DNA of 64,000 bases, from contig JALJCO010000069.1 of NCBI GenBank assembly GCA_023101725.1, positions 72,501-136,500 of the forward strand. The letters are read 5' to 3'. A program made the translations under genes and the position numbers. This DNA comes from Atherinomorus stipes. Its lineage: Eukaryota > Chordata > Actinopteri > Atheriniformes > Atherinidae. Shown piece by piece: positions 1 to 10,757 of this stretch (position 1 is its first letter; the number at the start of each line of letters is the position of its first letter). The notes under the pieces were generated by a model. That model searched no databases. It was given only the letters and a program-made list of their open reading frames with translations, and was not told where the DNA came from.

Positions 1-865
1 GCGTTGGTAAGGAGGTTTGATGTTCACCATGGGGTGTCGGTCAGGACACACAGGACTTGCTTGTACAGTTAACTGTCTTTACTGGTCACTCTTAATCACA
101 ACAGCACAGTAATGCAACAAACAACAGACGTACAGGTGAGGAATTCCAGGCTAGTTAAGGTGAATGCTGGATGGAAGTGAGTGTGATCTATAAACACAAA
201 TACAAGGCCATGAGGAACATTCATTCGGCAAATAAACACATTCAATGTATTAATTATTACTAATAAATCCCTTACATTAAGGACTAAACATGCTTATGTG
301 TTCAAGGCTGACAGTTACAGTCACTGGCATGTAACAGGTCAGCTAGCTTAATCGCATAAAAAGGCACATGGTGAGTGGAGGAACACTTCTGAATAAGCAA
401 ATCATCTAAAGAACATCAAAGGCTAAGTAAACATCCTGTTCAGGCAGAAATACAACTAGTTACAGTTCTTTACAGGCGTACACGGTTCACGATATTAAAT
501 TGGCTAGAAGTCTGTTCAACAGTCTTCTCTCCTCGTGCTCACTGCTGCTCATAAGTTGCATTTCTGCATCCCGATGATCATGTGCTCAGTAGCGCAGCTG
601 CACACTTCTGCCACAAGGGGGCACTCAATGGCCGATCTCACGATGATAAAGAATCCTTCAAAAATAATTCCTGGATCCAGAAAGTGATCTGGATCACCAC
701 CAAAATTTTATGGGTTTGTCCTTGGGATGAAGCACACAGCTGGTGAAAATTTCCGGGCAATCTGTCCAGTACTTTTTCCTTAAAGTTGCTGACAGTCAAA
801 CCAACTCTACCAAAAACATTACCTCCTTGGCAGAGGTAATGATTTTGTCTACAGGGATACACCAT
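1..865. other. No gene recognised
   Basis: AT-rich sequence without a recognisable coding segment, RNA gene or terminal repeat. The open frames here are short and resemble no family I know. Confidence 0.5.
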
Positions 866-867
866 AT

Positions 868-965
868 CAAATCAAATCAACTTCATTTATATAGCACTTT
901 TCATGCATAGAAACAATACAAAGTACTTCACATAATAAAACAATTTATATCAAAATACTATGGAT
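868..965 (-). repeat. LINE 3' tail (L2-like)
   Basis: Repeated ATCAA units are followed by TTCATTTATATAGCACTTTT and a stretch ending in AAAGTACTTCACATAA. This is the antisense of the 3' end shared by many teleost L2-type LINEs (tail with AAATGAAGT). Only the tail is present. The same tail type recurs near 22320, 35790 and 49150. Confidence 0.5.
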
Positions 966-982
966 AAAAACAAAACAGACTC

Positions 983-1228
983 ACACATTGGCTGTATATA
1001 CTGGACAAATCTTCCGCTAACGTCTCCCATTGGTTTCTGAAGAGCTATAAGTGAAGCCAGTTGGGCAGTTCCTATCATCACCACCTTGGCCGTGTTGCAT
1101 GTATCTTAACTCCCAAAAGATACTAAAATGGGCAAAGAGAGGCCTCGGGGCAAATGATTGACAGCCAAGGTACTCTGAGCGAAAAGCTAACCAAGTTAAC
1201 CCGGAGTGAACAGTAGCTAATGAATAAT
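983..1228 (+). repeat. Dispersed repeat, copy 1 (5' part)
   Basis: Shares GTGAAGCCAGTTGGGC, the 'ACTCCCAAAAGATACTAAAATGG' type block, and GGGGCAAATGATTGACAGC with copies at 16383, 27888 (minus), 36838 (minus) and 51567. Only about the first 240 bases are present. It stops where a Gypsy integrase remnant begins. A second segment that follows this repeat at 17076 is found here at 2204, so retroelement sequence probably interrupts one older copy. Confidence 0.6.
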
Positions 1229-1720
1229 TTAAAGTTAGCTGTGTTAAAGATAACCCACGATGAATCTGGACACTCTGGCGTGACCACCACTTATGATGGA
1301 GTATTGTTACCAAGTGCTAAAGCAATTCCCATTGAACCAAATCAAAGTGAGCCTTTTGAGCACTTAGTTGTTGATTGCGTGGGCCTTTTTCCTTGGTCTA
1401 GGTAATTCTATCGACTCTCAGTGATGTGTCAGATTATGCGGTACCCTGCTGCCTATCCCCTACCCACTATAACGGCTTGGGTGGTGGTGCGCGCTCTCAC
1501 CGAGTTCATTTCTGTGTTTGGTATTCCTAAAGTGATACAGTCGGATCAAGGCACTAATTTTTCATCTCATTTGTTCAGCCAGGTCTTGAAACAGCTCAGA
1601 GTGCAACATAGTAAAGGCACAGCTAATCGTCCTGAAAGTTAAGGGGCTTTAGAGCCTTTCCATTAGTCCCTGAGTCTTTCCTGCGTGCTTATTGTACAGA
1701 GTAGACATTACATTTGTAAT
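1225..1720 (+). pseudogene. Ty3/Gypsy integrase remnant
   Basis: Degenerate piece of an LTR-retrotransposon pol gene covering the integrase core. The first catalytic Asp lies in LVVDCVG (about 1365-1385), the second in QSDQGTNFSS (about 1540-1565), and the position of the catalytic Glu is in GALEPFH (about 1645-1665). The N-terminal part reads HDESGHSGVTTTYDGVL and then jumps to the linker before the core, so most of the H2C2 zinc-binding region is deleted. Stops and a frame change near 1402-1420 and a stop at 1640 break it into at least two frames. No LTR, reverse transcriptase or gag was found beside it, so it cannot move on its own. Family assignment to Gypsy rests on the core motif spacing. 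Confidence 0.8.
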
Positions 1721-1759
1721 TAATACAAATTGTACATTTGTAGCTTTATCACAAGTGTT

Positions 1760-2050
1760 GAATCTTACTATTTGCAATAAAATGATCACTTGCTGCTCTC
1801 TGTTCATTTGCCTGCACAGAACCGGGAAAAAGGGCTTTTGCTTACGCTGCTTCTTCTACTTGGAACAGTTTGCAAAAAGACTGGAAATTATCTGCCATTA
1901 TTTCTTTGAATGCTTTTAAGTCCAAATTGAGAGCACTTGAAACTGCCTCTTAAATGGTATTTTTTATTGTATAACTGTCTTGTAACCTCTGCTGCCTCTT
2001 GGCCAGGACTCCCTTGAAAAAGAGGTTTTTAATCTTAATGGGATTTTTCT
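1760..2050 (+). pseudogene. LINE ORF2 C-terminal tail and 3' UTR
   Basis: The frame 1822-1953 reads PGKRAFAYAASSTWNSLQKD and ends ALETAS-stop. This matches the C-terminal tail pattern of fish non-LTR elements (A-A-x-x-x-W-N-S-L followed by a F-K-S-K-L motif). After the stop comes a 3' UTR with GCCAGGACTCCCTTGAAAAA, then a T-rich run at 2046-2075. The endonuclease and reverse transcriptase are absent, as expected for a 5'-truncated copy. Confidence 0.65.
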
Positions 2051-2203
2051 TTTTTTTTTTCTTTTTTTTTTAGGAATTTTCTTTTTCTTTGCAGGAAAAT
2101 TTTTAATCCATAACCAACACATCTAGAATCCAGGACAGAGAAGAACTGGGACCAGAAGATAATTATTTTCTCGCCACTTTCATTCATATTTTTTTTATTC
2201 TAA

Positions 2204-2440
2204 AGTCCCATGAGTCTGAAGTGGATGGGCATGACTTTGGCTCCCCATTTTAAGATTAAAGGTAGAGTCCGGAGTTCCTCCCCGTTTCTGTTTGTAAACA
2301 CTATTAAAACTGAGAGCCCCTCCCATCGGGCTAATGGCCGCTTTGCTCTTCAGCCTATTCAGCTTCAAGCCTTTCCTTCAAACCTTGGAGGCGTGTGAAA
2401 GCCAAGCCAATGTTAACCCTGGTTTTCCAACGTGCACTAT
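2204..2440 (+). repeat. Dispersed repeat-associated segment
   Basis: Shares GTAAACACTATTAAAACTGA, CGGGCTAATGGCC and the block ending CCCTGGTTTTC with 17076-17240, where it directly follows the dispersed repeat. Probably the 3' part of the interrupted copy that starts at 983, or a separate repeat that tends to sit next to it. Confidence 0.5.
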
Positions 2441-2544
2441 CTAAAGCTCTTTTCATTGCAAATACTTCCTTTTCTTCAGAAGTAGCTTCACTTTTCTCGC
2501 TGGAGGTTGCCGCTTGGGGTACACATATTATATGAGGTCACATC

Positions 2545-2576
2545 GCATCACATCACATCACATCACATCACATCAC
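2545..2576. repeat. (ATCAC)n microsatellite
   Basis: About six tandem ATCAC units. Confidence 0.85.
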
Positions 2577-2579
2577 AAA

Positions 2580-3650
2580 GTGAGACAGATTAAATCAGAA
2601 CCATTTACTGATTTTAAAACTGTTTTTTTTTTTTTAAAGTCAATCCTTCCAAGAGGAATCTGTATACGTTATGTTTTATTCATACAGATCATTTGAAAAA
2701 CCATGAAGGACATCAGCATGTGTGAATGAATTTACCTCTTTAAGAAAAAGACTACTTTGTTCTGCTGTAATAATCTTTGGTATGCAGCTCATTGAGTGTG
2801 ATAACTGTCTTGCCACAAAGCCTGAAGCTACAGAGTTTTATGCATGCCTGAAACTGTCATGTAACTTCATCAACAGCTTATAGCTTTTAATCTAATCTCA
2901 TCTTCTTATTCATTTTATTTCCTTTTATAGTTGGGGGCACAAGAACTGAACAGAAGAACTCTGCACTGAACCCACCACTTTCTTAAAAACTTCAGTTTAC
3001 AATCAAAGTTTTGCGATAACTTACTTGTTAAATTCAGGCATACAAAACCTTTTTTTTGGGGGGGGGGGGGTTGTATTATCACACTTTACCCTATCCTTTA
3101 ACAGGTTAAGAAAAAAAAAACTATTTGTATAAAAGCACAAATACAAATAATTTACTTCTACTGAGATATAACAAGATTTAGATTAAATCATCGGGTGAAT
3201 GCATTGTATCTGAACGGTTCCCCCCAAAATGATTAATACCCACAAATATCTGTTTTGGGTGCAATAGGATGGCATTTAATTGGCACTCTGTTTAGTCTCA
3301 AATAAATGTCCAGTAAGCATTTATGCTATCATACTCCTGGTGGCATCAATGGGAACACAAGACCTGAGTGCATAGGTTTTTAAAGAGGGCGCTGTGGTCA
3401 GGATACAAAAGGGAGAGGGTCCTGCCTGCAGCTCGCAGGATGAGGCAGAGTCCGATATTAGGTCGGACGTCCGACTCTGCCCATAACTTGTTTTGATTGG
3501 TTTATTCTAACCTTTACCCCCTACCCCTAAGCCCTAATCCTAATCAACCTATCTGGCCATGCACATTGGATGCCCATCCCCACCCAAAATCTGACTACTG
3601 CAAGCTGTAGTTAGGGGTTGTTGACAAAAAGTGGGCAAAGCTCAGTTTTT
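2580..3650. other. No gene recognised
   Basis: AT-rich DNA. It holds a T7-G14 homopolymer junction at 3051-3071 and a short imperfect hairpin around 3446-3480 (CAGAGTCCGA against TCCGACTCTG). Neither is tied to a known feature. Confidence 0.45.
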
Positions 3651-3652
3651 CT

Positions 3653-4288
3653 TTACAGAAACACACATTTATCGACAGCAAATGTCTCATACGGTTGTGA
3701 AACAGCAGAAATGTTCAGGTAAGAATGAGTTTGGCTCAGGACAACTAGCAGTTCCTTTCTGTTAATAAAATATTTAAGAAAAATGACAACAGAAATCTTT
3801 ATCCAATTCAGCTTGGGGGATGCAGCATGATGCCATCCCCACATGCCATAGTTAGAGGAGGTGATTCTGAATAGGCACTGAGTGTGAGCACTGAGTGTTA
3901 ACACACTGCTCCTGCTACAGACTAATCCGACCAAACGCTGCAAGTCAACCCTCCGGAGCTCACCCCTGCTAATGTTGGTCAAACATGGACAAGTCCCTCC
4001 TATCCTCCCACCAGGAGAGGAGTTACCTGACTGCTTTTCCTGAGGTTCATTCTCATGTTCTTTCCTTCTCCTTTTTTTCACATCCCTCAACTCCGCTTCA
4101 TCTCCCACTTCTACTCTCCAGCCTGATGTGCTGGGGATGCGGGACACATTCACGACGGGCGGTAAAGTCGTTATTTTTTTTTTTTTATCCTTCACGGGGC
4201 CTCCATGAGTTTGCGGGGCCCTACACAAGGTGCATAGTGTGCATATTGGGTGAACCGGTACTGCAGAGGAGGAATAACATGCTGTCAC
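3653..4288 (-). CDS. Unrecognised 211-codon open frame
   Basis: The longest stop-free frame in the window. I do not recognise the product. Residues about 30-105 are strongly charged (KDKKKK, VKKRRRKEHENE) and the rest is not. The lysine run comes from a poly-T tract at 4172-4187 on the plus strand. A consensus-like splice donor (CAG|GTAACT on the minus strand, near 4027) follows the charged part, so it could be an old exon, perhaps the linker of a domesticated or dead transposase. No conserved catalytic or zinc-binding motif is visible. A chance frame remains quite possible. Confidence 0.2.
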   Translation of the reverse strand: MTACYSSSAVPVHPICTLCTLCRAPQTHGGPVKDKKKKITTLPPVVNVSRIPSTSGWRVEVGDEAELRDVKKRRRKEHENEPQEKQSGNSSPGGRIGGTCPCLTNISRGELRRVDLQRLVGLVCSRSSVLTLSAHTQCLFRITSSNYGMWGWHHAASPKLNWIKISVVIFLKYFINRKELLVVLSQTHSYLNISAVSQPYETFAVDKCVFL

Positions 4289-4359
4289 AGCAGAGAAAAC
4301 ACTGGATTTTATTCACAACAACAAAAAACACCATAAATTTTGGTGAACACTGATTAATC

Positions 4360-6540
4360 TGAGACTATATTTCTCCGATCTATGCTCCAGATAATGACAC
4401 ACAGCATAACGTTATCATGCTAGCTAATGCTAACAGAGACAGCTGTGGTGTTGCTGAGAGTCAATGACTACTCTGGGAGATATTGTGTAATATAGCAGCA
4501 TTTGCACTGATCAGTGATCGGGGCAATATTGTGACCAGAAACTACAAATTGTTCAGTCGAAACACAAACGGTCCTGCAGCCTTCAGTTCATCTGCAGGAC
4601 ATACGTGATCTGTATTGTCCTTAACCAAAACTAAAAACCAAATATATGACAAAATAAAAAAAGCAATTAAATTTGAAGGAGTTTTAACGGGGTTTTTTTT
4701 TTCTACCAACTTTGGTAAGTAATAACAAGATTTGCGTTTAAGAATCCAGTGTGGCTTGTCGTTAAAAAACCAGTTTCTGGAAATAAATATTAGTTAACAT
4801 TAATGCCCCGATGTAAAAATAATATGTCAGAATAACTTTGAGATCTCCAGATAACATACCTAGAGGTTATCATTACCTTAGATAACAGTCCAACATTATA
4901 AGTCCAGATATTCATGCTGCTTTCCATGTTGGCAGATACAAGGTCATTAGGACTAGTTCCAGAAGCAATGACGGCGCCGAAAAATGGCGCAGCATAAAAA
5001 CGCCCGTCTGATTAGTCTGTAGGTAGAGTAAGAATTTAATAAGTTTCTTTACAGGCTAAAGCTTTATTAACTACATGATAAATAAATTAAAAATAAAACC
5101 TTCTTTGGCTGTAAAAATCCCATCAAAACATACTGTGTTACTCCAGAAACTGCAGACTCATCCACTGTGTCTCAAAACAGATGAATCCTGTAAAGAAATC
5201 TTGTTTTTAAGAGCATCAGCTTGTGATGCATTTGGCTTTTCTTCAGTGTTTGATTAGAGCAGTTGTCTCTGTTGGCTGTGCAGATGTTAGTCGCACCTTG
5301 TACTTTCCAGTCCAGAAACCTTTAGAACAAGTTCTGTCTGTGTGTGCCCTTATAATCTTTCACAAAACAGAAATGAAAGTCCTCGATACAGCAGGTGAAC
5401 CTTTCCATCCTGAGCTGCTATTTCCTCTCCAACCCGTCAACAGTCTGCAGTGAATAATTGCTTTTTGCAACAATAACTCAGGATTTTATGATGCTATTCT
5501 ATTATAAATATTTTTGCATCCAGTCAGTGCTGTTTAGAGGCTTTTAGACTGAGTATTGCAGGGATGGATAAACATCATTCATGCTCATGTGCCTTTGATG
5601 TCTCACAGAAGAAAATAATGTGAGATAGGAGAAGATCTTTCTTGTTGCATAACTGTTTATATTAGTATTCATAAAGGTTATTTTGTAAACAGATGTACAT
5701 TATTATGAAAAAACTGAGTATTTCTGTGGTTCCAAACAATCTGACATAAGAAAAGAATCTTATTTCAGCCTCATTTTAATTTCAGTCACTTCCTCTTAAT
5801 AAAACAGATACATAAGAAATGCTGAAGACTTTATCAGGTTCATTAAAGAATTTGATTGAAACTTGATGTGGAATTTAAATCTAAAGAGGAGATCTGTGGG
5901 TTCATAAGGGTCCAGTAAGTTTGTACAGAGTGGAGTCAAAGACAACTGGAAAATAACAGCCCACCTTGACCTTAACATGAGGACATTACGTCTCATCAGC
6001 TTCCTGCTGTATTCTGAAGCAGCCAACTTATGCAGTTTTTCCTCTCTATCATAGGCGTGTTAGTGCAAATCTGCAACTATTTATTTCCTTGACTCTATTC
6101 CTGGAGTCGCAGCCAATTAAAGCTGTCAATCACAAAAAACGCTGACGGCATTTCAACGGTTTTTAAAGAAACTCGGTGAGAAGACCACACTCCCCTGAAC
6201 CTCTCAAACCCCCACACACACAGATGTGTGTTTTGCTAGAGTGTAAATCATATTGGCTTGCAAAAAAAGAAAAGAAAAAGTAAAGAAAAGAAAAGTACTG
6301 CAATGATTACTATTTCAGCTGTATTAACTTATTTGACCCCAACAGATTGAGTGAGGAGCTTCTCGTTGCACATCTGGATCTGTGTTCAGGAAAAAGATGT
6401 TCTGGCTTCAGAAGGGATAAATAAATCATCTGCATCAAGAATGCAAAATAAGTGAGGATAATGTTGAGAAGACTGATAGGCTACTGGACGTGAATGGCCA
6501 TGATTGAAAAACACAAGTTTTGATGAAATCAAATCAAAGA
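4360..6540. other. No gene recognised
   Basis: AT-rich intergenic-type DNA. I see no coding segment, RNA gene or terminal inverted repeat that I can support. Confidence 0.45.
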
Positions 6541-6725
6541 AAATCTAGTAGAACTCAAATCAGGAGAACTCAGTATTGGGACTAAACAGCTGCGTAGCTG
6601 TAAGAAAAACCACTTATTGTTGAGGCTCAGAATGACAATTAAATTCTGGAGCAACAGACAGAGAACATGTGGTCTGATGAGTCCAGGTTCACCTGTTCCA
6701 GAGTGCAGGTCACATCAGTGCTTCC
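6541..6725 (+). pseudogene. Tc1-like transposase remnant
   Basis: A short in-frame stretch at about 6665-6705 reads MWSDESRFTCS, matching the region around the first catalytic Asp of Tc1 transposases (W-S-D-E-S). Upstream, GGACTAAACAGCTGCGTAGC resembles the helix-turn-helix part of the same gene family. Frames are broken and no inverted termini are visible. The sequence is short, so this is a weak but specific match. Confidence 0.45.
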
Positions 6726-6729
6726 CTCT

Positions 6730-8372
6730 TATGCAGCATTCACATGATAAGAGGTTTGCAATCTGCTTACCGCCAGGTAGGGCGCAGAGCATCTGACTGG
6801 AATATACACATACACCTAAGCTAGCATTCTATTTAGCTTAACAGTTGTTCGTACACTGACTATTTACAAACCTGGTAGCCTACTTTGTTTTGACAATAGA
6901 TATTTCACCACGCATTGCTCTTCCTATCATGATCATAATGTCTTTAAGGTGGTTTCAATGTAGTTTTTCATATAGGGTAGACTGAGTACAGTTGAGACAC
7001 GCCAATTACTTGCGCATGCAGCACGTTTTCCTGTGATTTTTGGTGTGCGCATGTGTATTAGCATCCTTTTTGAGCATGGGAAAATTCAACTTTGTGTGAA
7101 GCTCCATGGCAAGGATATTCAAAAAAATTTTTTTGACAGGTCAAATTTTGATTTTACCATGTTGCTTTCACAATGAATACTGTATCTCACTCCTTTATGT
7201 TACTTTAAAAATCAACTTATATAACTGCAAATGTTGTTTTGAGCACTAAAAACTGATATATTCCATGACATCGTAGCATGTCAGGTCTTCACATATTTCA
7301 GTGAAATGTGCGAGGTGGTCATCAGGATACAGTTGAGACATTGTGTTTATATTTGTACTGTTTGCAGTATCCATTAAATATTTTTTTTAATTTTAAGAAA
7401 AAGTTTGCCTTTGCTATTGTTGAATTGGCTCAAATAGAAAACTTAATAAAGTGAGTTGCTCTGATTGGTTGACGCCCCAAAATGCCTTGCGAGAAGGCTC
7501 GACACCCCCATGGCATGCATTCACATAGACGTTGCATGTAAACCTGACGCTGAAATCACATTTGGTCTGAATGCACTGTCCAATGGTGAATGTGTGCTGT
7601 AATAAGAAGAAAGACCCAACAGAATATAAGAGGGTCTGTTTGAGCAGAGAAACAGATATATTTTTCTTTATTTCACATTTACATTTTGCTAACTCTACAA
7701 ATTAGTAAGCACTATAAATCTTATTCAACAGATTAATCATTACAGTTCTTTCAACAGAAGCATGTCAGCGTCTCATTAATTCGGCTGTGTAATGAAAAGA
7801 TTGTGAATGTGGTTTTGAGGTAGAGAAAGGCAGACAGTATTATTACTTACATAATTCATTTCTATCCAAAAGCAGCCTCACAAAAAAAAATGCACTGTTA
7901 GTCTTAAATATTTGAATGTTGCCTTTTTTCAAGCCAATTATAACCATGAAAACAAAGCATCGACGCTAGTTCATGAGTCATCTGTGTTATGCACTAAAAT
8001 CTTTGGCTCCACTGGATTGATCTGGGCCAGGTTGTTTTGTAATTCCTGTCATGGACTTTTATGTATTTCTCTGCCATTAAATTTTAATCATAGGTACAAA
8101 TAACAGTAATAATGGTATTGAAGTGATGCAGAATAGAAAGGATTCTGAAACTATCACAAACACAATTTACCAGGACAACTCTTCACTTAAATGATCTGTT
8201 TGTATAACACAAACTTCCATGTTATACTAATATACTTATAATAAGAACCTGCTTTGCATGTGATGCATGCAAGTATTAGCATTTTTCTTCAATACCATGT
8301 GGAATGTGAACCCTGAACAGTCATATTAGTTAATGGATTTTAAGCAGTTATGCAGAGTAATGTTACAGCGTC
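6730..8372. other. No gene recognised
   Basis: AT-rich. A stretch at 7530-7580 (GCATGTAAACCTGACGC... TTTGGTCTGAATGC) resembles 17420-17480 and the right terminus of the 25139-26758 element, so it may be the end of a related DNA transposon. Nothing else seen. Confidence 0.4.
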
Positions 8373-8375
8373 TAA

Positions 8376-8975
8376 AGGCAGAGACACACGGGGACGATTT
8401 TCGGCCATCTGGAGTCTTCTGAGGTCGGGGTCGTGAGTCAGTTTGGTGTGTTCTGTGCTGCCGGACATCTGCAGCCGTCTTCAACACCATCGGCATTCTT
8501 TTCAGCTGACTGAACGTGTAGACTCGGCGTCGGCCAGTTGTTCAGTTGGCGATGGGCTGACCAATCAGATTGGAGGAGGCGAATCAGCAAACGAGACGAC
8601 CCGAAATGAAAGTAAACAAACCAGATGAAGAGCGGACATAATGCAAACTCTCACATGTCGTTTGGCATTGTATTGGGACCTTAGCAAGCAGTCCTCGCTC
8701 TCTGCTAATAAAAACAGCTGCAGCTTTTATGTGTTTTGGTCTTGAGAAATGGTCCGTCACTTCTGTTTTTTGGGGCCACATATAGATCAGCACCGCCTGC
8801 TGTCGTGGCGACATTATATTTTGCGCATGCGCAGAAGGTACACCCAGGTCTGGAGTCAGCTGTGTTCTTGGGCACTTTTCTCACCGTGTTGGCGAGACTG
8901 AAGCCGATTGATCAGCCCGACCCCATTTTCTGGTGACGACCGTGACGGTCGGCAGTCTGTTCGGTGTCTCTGCCT
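8376..8975. mobile_element. Harbinger-type MITE, 600 bp
   Basis: Inverted ends AGGCAGAGACAC at 8376 and GTGTCTCTGCCT ending at 8975, each flanked by TAA (8373-8375 and 8976-8978). A 3-bp TWA duplication is typical of PIF/Harbinger elements. The interior is GC-rich compared with its surroundings and encodes no recognisable transposase, so it is non-autonomous. Confidence 0.7.
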
Positions 8976-9082
8976 TAACAAGAAAAAGGCTGAATCAGTG
9001 GTTCTCAAGGACCCCAACCAAGTTCAGGAAGTAATGGAGTTGTGCATATTGTCCTTGGAATCCCCCTAATTTAAGTTTCCCC

Positions 9083-9308
9083 AATGGGCTTTATGCACAA
9101 CTCCACCACTTCCTAACTTAAGCCATCTCTTTTGTCCCCTTTCTTTCATTATTGGATGGTTTGATTAATCCAGGTGTGCATTACCTCAGTAACCACGGGG
9201 ACAATGGCCAGACACACCTGGATTAATCAGTTTGTCCAGTAATGCCGGACAAGAGGCAAAGGAACTAGCTTAAGTTCAGGAAGTGTAGAGATGTGCATTA
9301 AGCCCATT
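9083..9308. mobile_element. Palindromic MITE, copy 1
   Basis: Near-complete hairpin: AATGGGCTTTATGCACAACT at the left is mirrored by the right end finishing TGTGCATTAAGCCCATT, with GATTAATCCAGGTGTG and its inverse in the stem. Same family as 9498-9719 and 55569-55773. A right-half-like fragment (GTTCAGGAAGTAATGGAG) also sits just before it at 9020-9045. Confidence 0.75.
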
Positions 9309-9309
9309 C

Positions 9310-9480
9310 AGGTGGCTGTGTTCCTGCAGGTCTTCAATGTGTCCCTCCTCCCTGCTCAAACACACCAGACTCAAATTAAATGGATCCAACAGCCAATGAT
9401 GTTCAGGACAATGACTCATTAATTTGAGTCACGTGTGCTTGAGGAGGGCCACATTGAAAACCTGCAGGATTGCAGCCCCC
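9310..9480. mobile_element. Second palindromic MITE family
   Basis: TTCCTGCAGGTCTTCAATGT at 9321 is mirrored by ACATTGAAAACCTGCAGGA ending near 9470, with CTCAAATTAA / TTAATTTGAG at the centre. It lies between two copies of the other hairpin MITE. No coding capacity. Confidence 0.65.
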
Positions 9481-9497
9481 ATATGGAACCCTTCCCT

Positions 9498-9719
9498 AAT
9501 GGGCGTTATGCACAACTCCACTACTTCCTAACTTAAGCCATCTCCTTTGTCTCCTGTCTTTCATTATTGGACGATTTGATTAATTCAGGTGTGCCTGATC
9601 TCAGCAATCACGTGGACAATGGCCAGACACACCTGGATTAATCAAATCGTCCAATAATGAAAGACAGGAGACAAAGGAGCTGGCTTAAGTTAGGAACCAA
9701 TAGAGTTGTGCATAAAGTT
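9498..9719. mobile_element. Palindromic MITE, copy 2
   Basis: Same hairpin family as 9083-9308. The stem GACGATTTGATTAAT is mirrored by ATTAATCAAATCGTC almost perfectly, so this copy would fold into a very stable cruciform. Its arms are more alike than those of copy 1, suggesting it is younger or has been gene-converted. Confidence 0.75.
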
Positions 9720-9779
9720 GTGCATGCGATGTAGTGTTGTTTAGACTAAAAATATACTAAATGGCATAGTTTCTAGTAA

Positions 9780-10029
9780 ATTATGGACGCTACCCACTCA
9801 GGACACTTGGATTACATGGGACGAGCAGTATGGAGGAATATTGACAATTTTTTGTGGACTTTTATGGACCTTTTTGGCTCGGACCCCGGCGAACTCTATT
9901 GGGGGAAATGAGAAGTCGTCCTGATCTCTGGCTGCATTTGACATATTGAAAAAGTGCTCCAGAGTCTTGCTCACCATGAGGGTAAGTGAAAAAAATAAAG
10001 TTAAATCATTCTGAGGGTGAACTATTCCT
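9780..10029 (-). mobile_element. TTAA-flanked MITE, one end only
   Basis: The right terminus reads GGGTGAACTATTCCT followed by TTAA (10030-10033). Its inverse (AGGAATAGTTCACCC) is the start of a common fish element. The matching left terminus is missing, so this is a truncated copy. Confidence 0.55.
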
Positions 10030-10033
10030 TTAA

Positions 10034-10753
10034 GACAATGTGCACAAGCCAAGCTAATTTTGGCACAAGCCAAAATGCTCTTTTACAAGCGGTCTCCTTT
10101 CTTGGCAGTCCCCAGTTGATTCACTGGAAATGGGAGGGTACAGACCCGATTTTCAGATGCTTATGTGTTTTCAGAAGTTAGGCATGTCAGCAAACGCTAG
10201 CTGGCTAACGCTAGCCTGCTAATGCTAGCTGTCTGGATCATTGAAGTGCCAGCTGTAGACAAACGTGTTTTATTATAAAGTTTGGCCCTTCACCCCGGCG
10301 AATCGCTTTGATCCACTTATTCCTCAGCATCGCTTCAGTCGGGAATCCATGAAAATTTAAGTAGGGTTGGCGTTTATTCAATTTACGAAGTGGAAGAGAG
10401 CAGTGACTTTGAATTCAGCTACTTTTGAACTGGCCCGAAAGAGGAAGCTCTTAAATGTGACAAGTTCTGAAAACAGGAACAAGGAAGCGTGATAATCCCC
10501 TATAGACAAACAAAACATGCAATCAATGCAGAAATGGTTGGCGGATTTTTTAAGTAACATTACTTTCACAGCTGATGTACAATACTGTATAATAATATAT
10601 CTATATAATAAAAGCTTTTAATTTATCATAACTTATGGTGCAGTGAACCCAATTTCATCAAAATATTGCAAAAATGATTCACAGAAACTTTTTCTATACC
10701 ACATTTAGCAGTGTTTGTTGTGTTTAAAATTTATTTTAACAAAGTCGCTTTTC
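10034..10753. other. No gene recognised
   Basis: AT-rich, with repeated GCTAGC/GCTAACGCTAGC motifs at 10195-10230. No gene or element boundary found. Confidence 0.45.
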
Positions 10754-10757
10754 TTAA

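Noticed and set aside
3505..3545. Telomere-like CCCTAA motifs
   Set aside because: Only scattered CCCTAA/CCTAAT words without a regular TTAGGG array.
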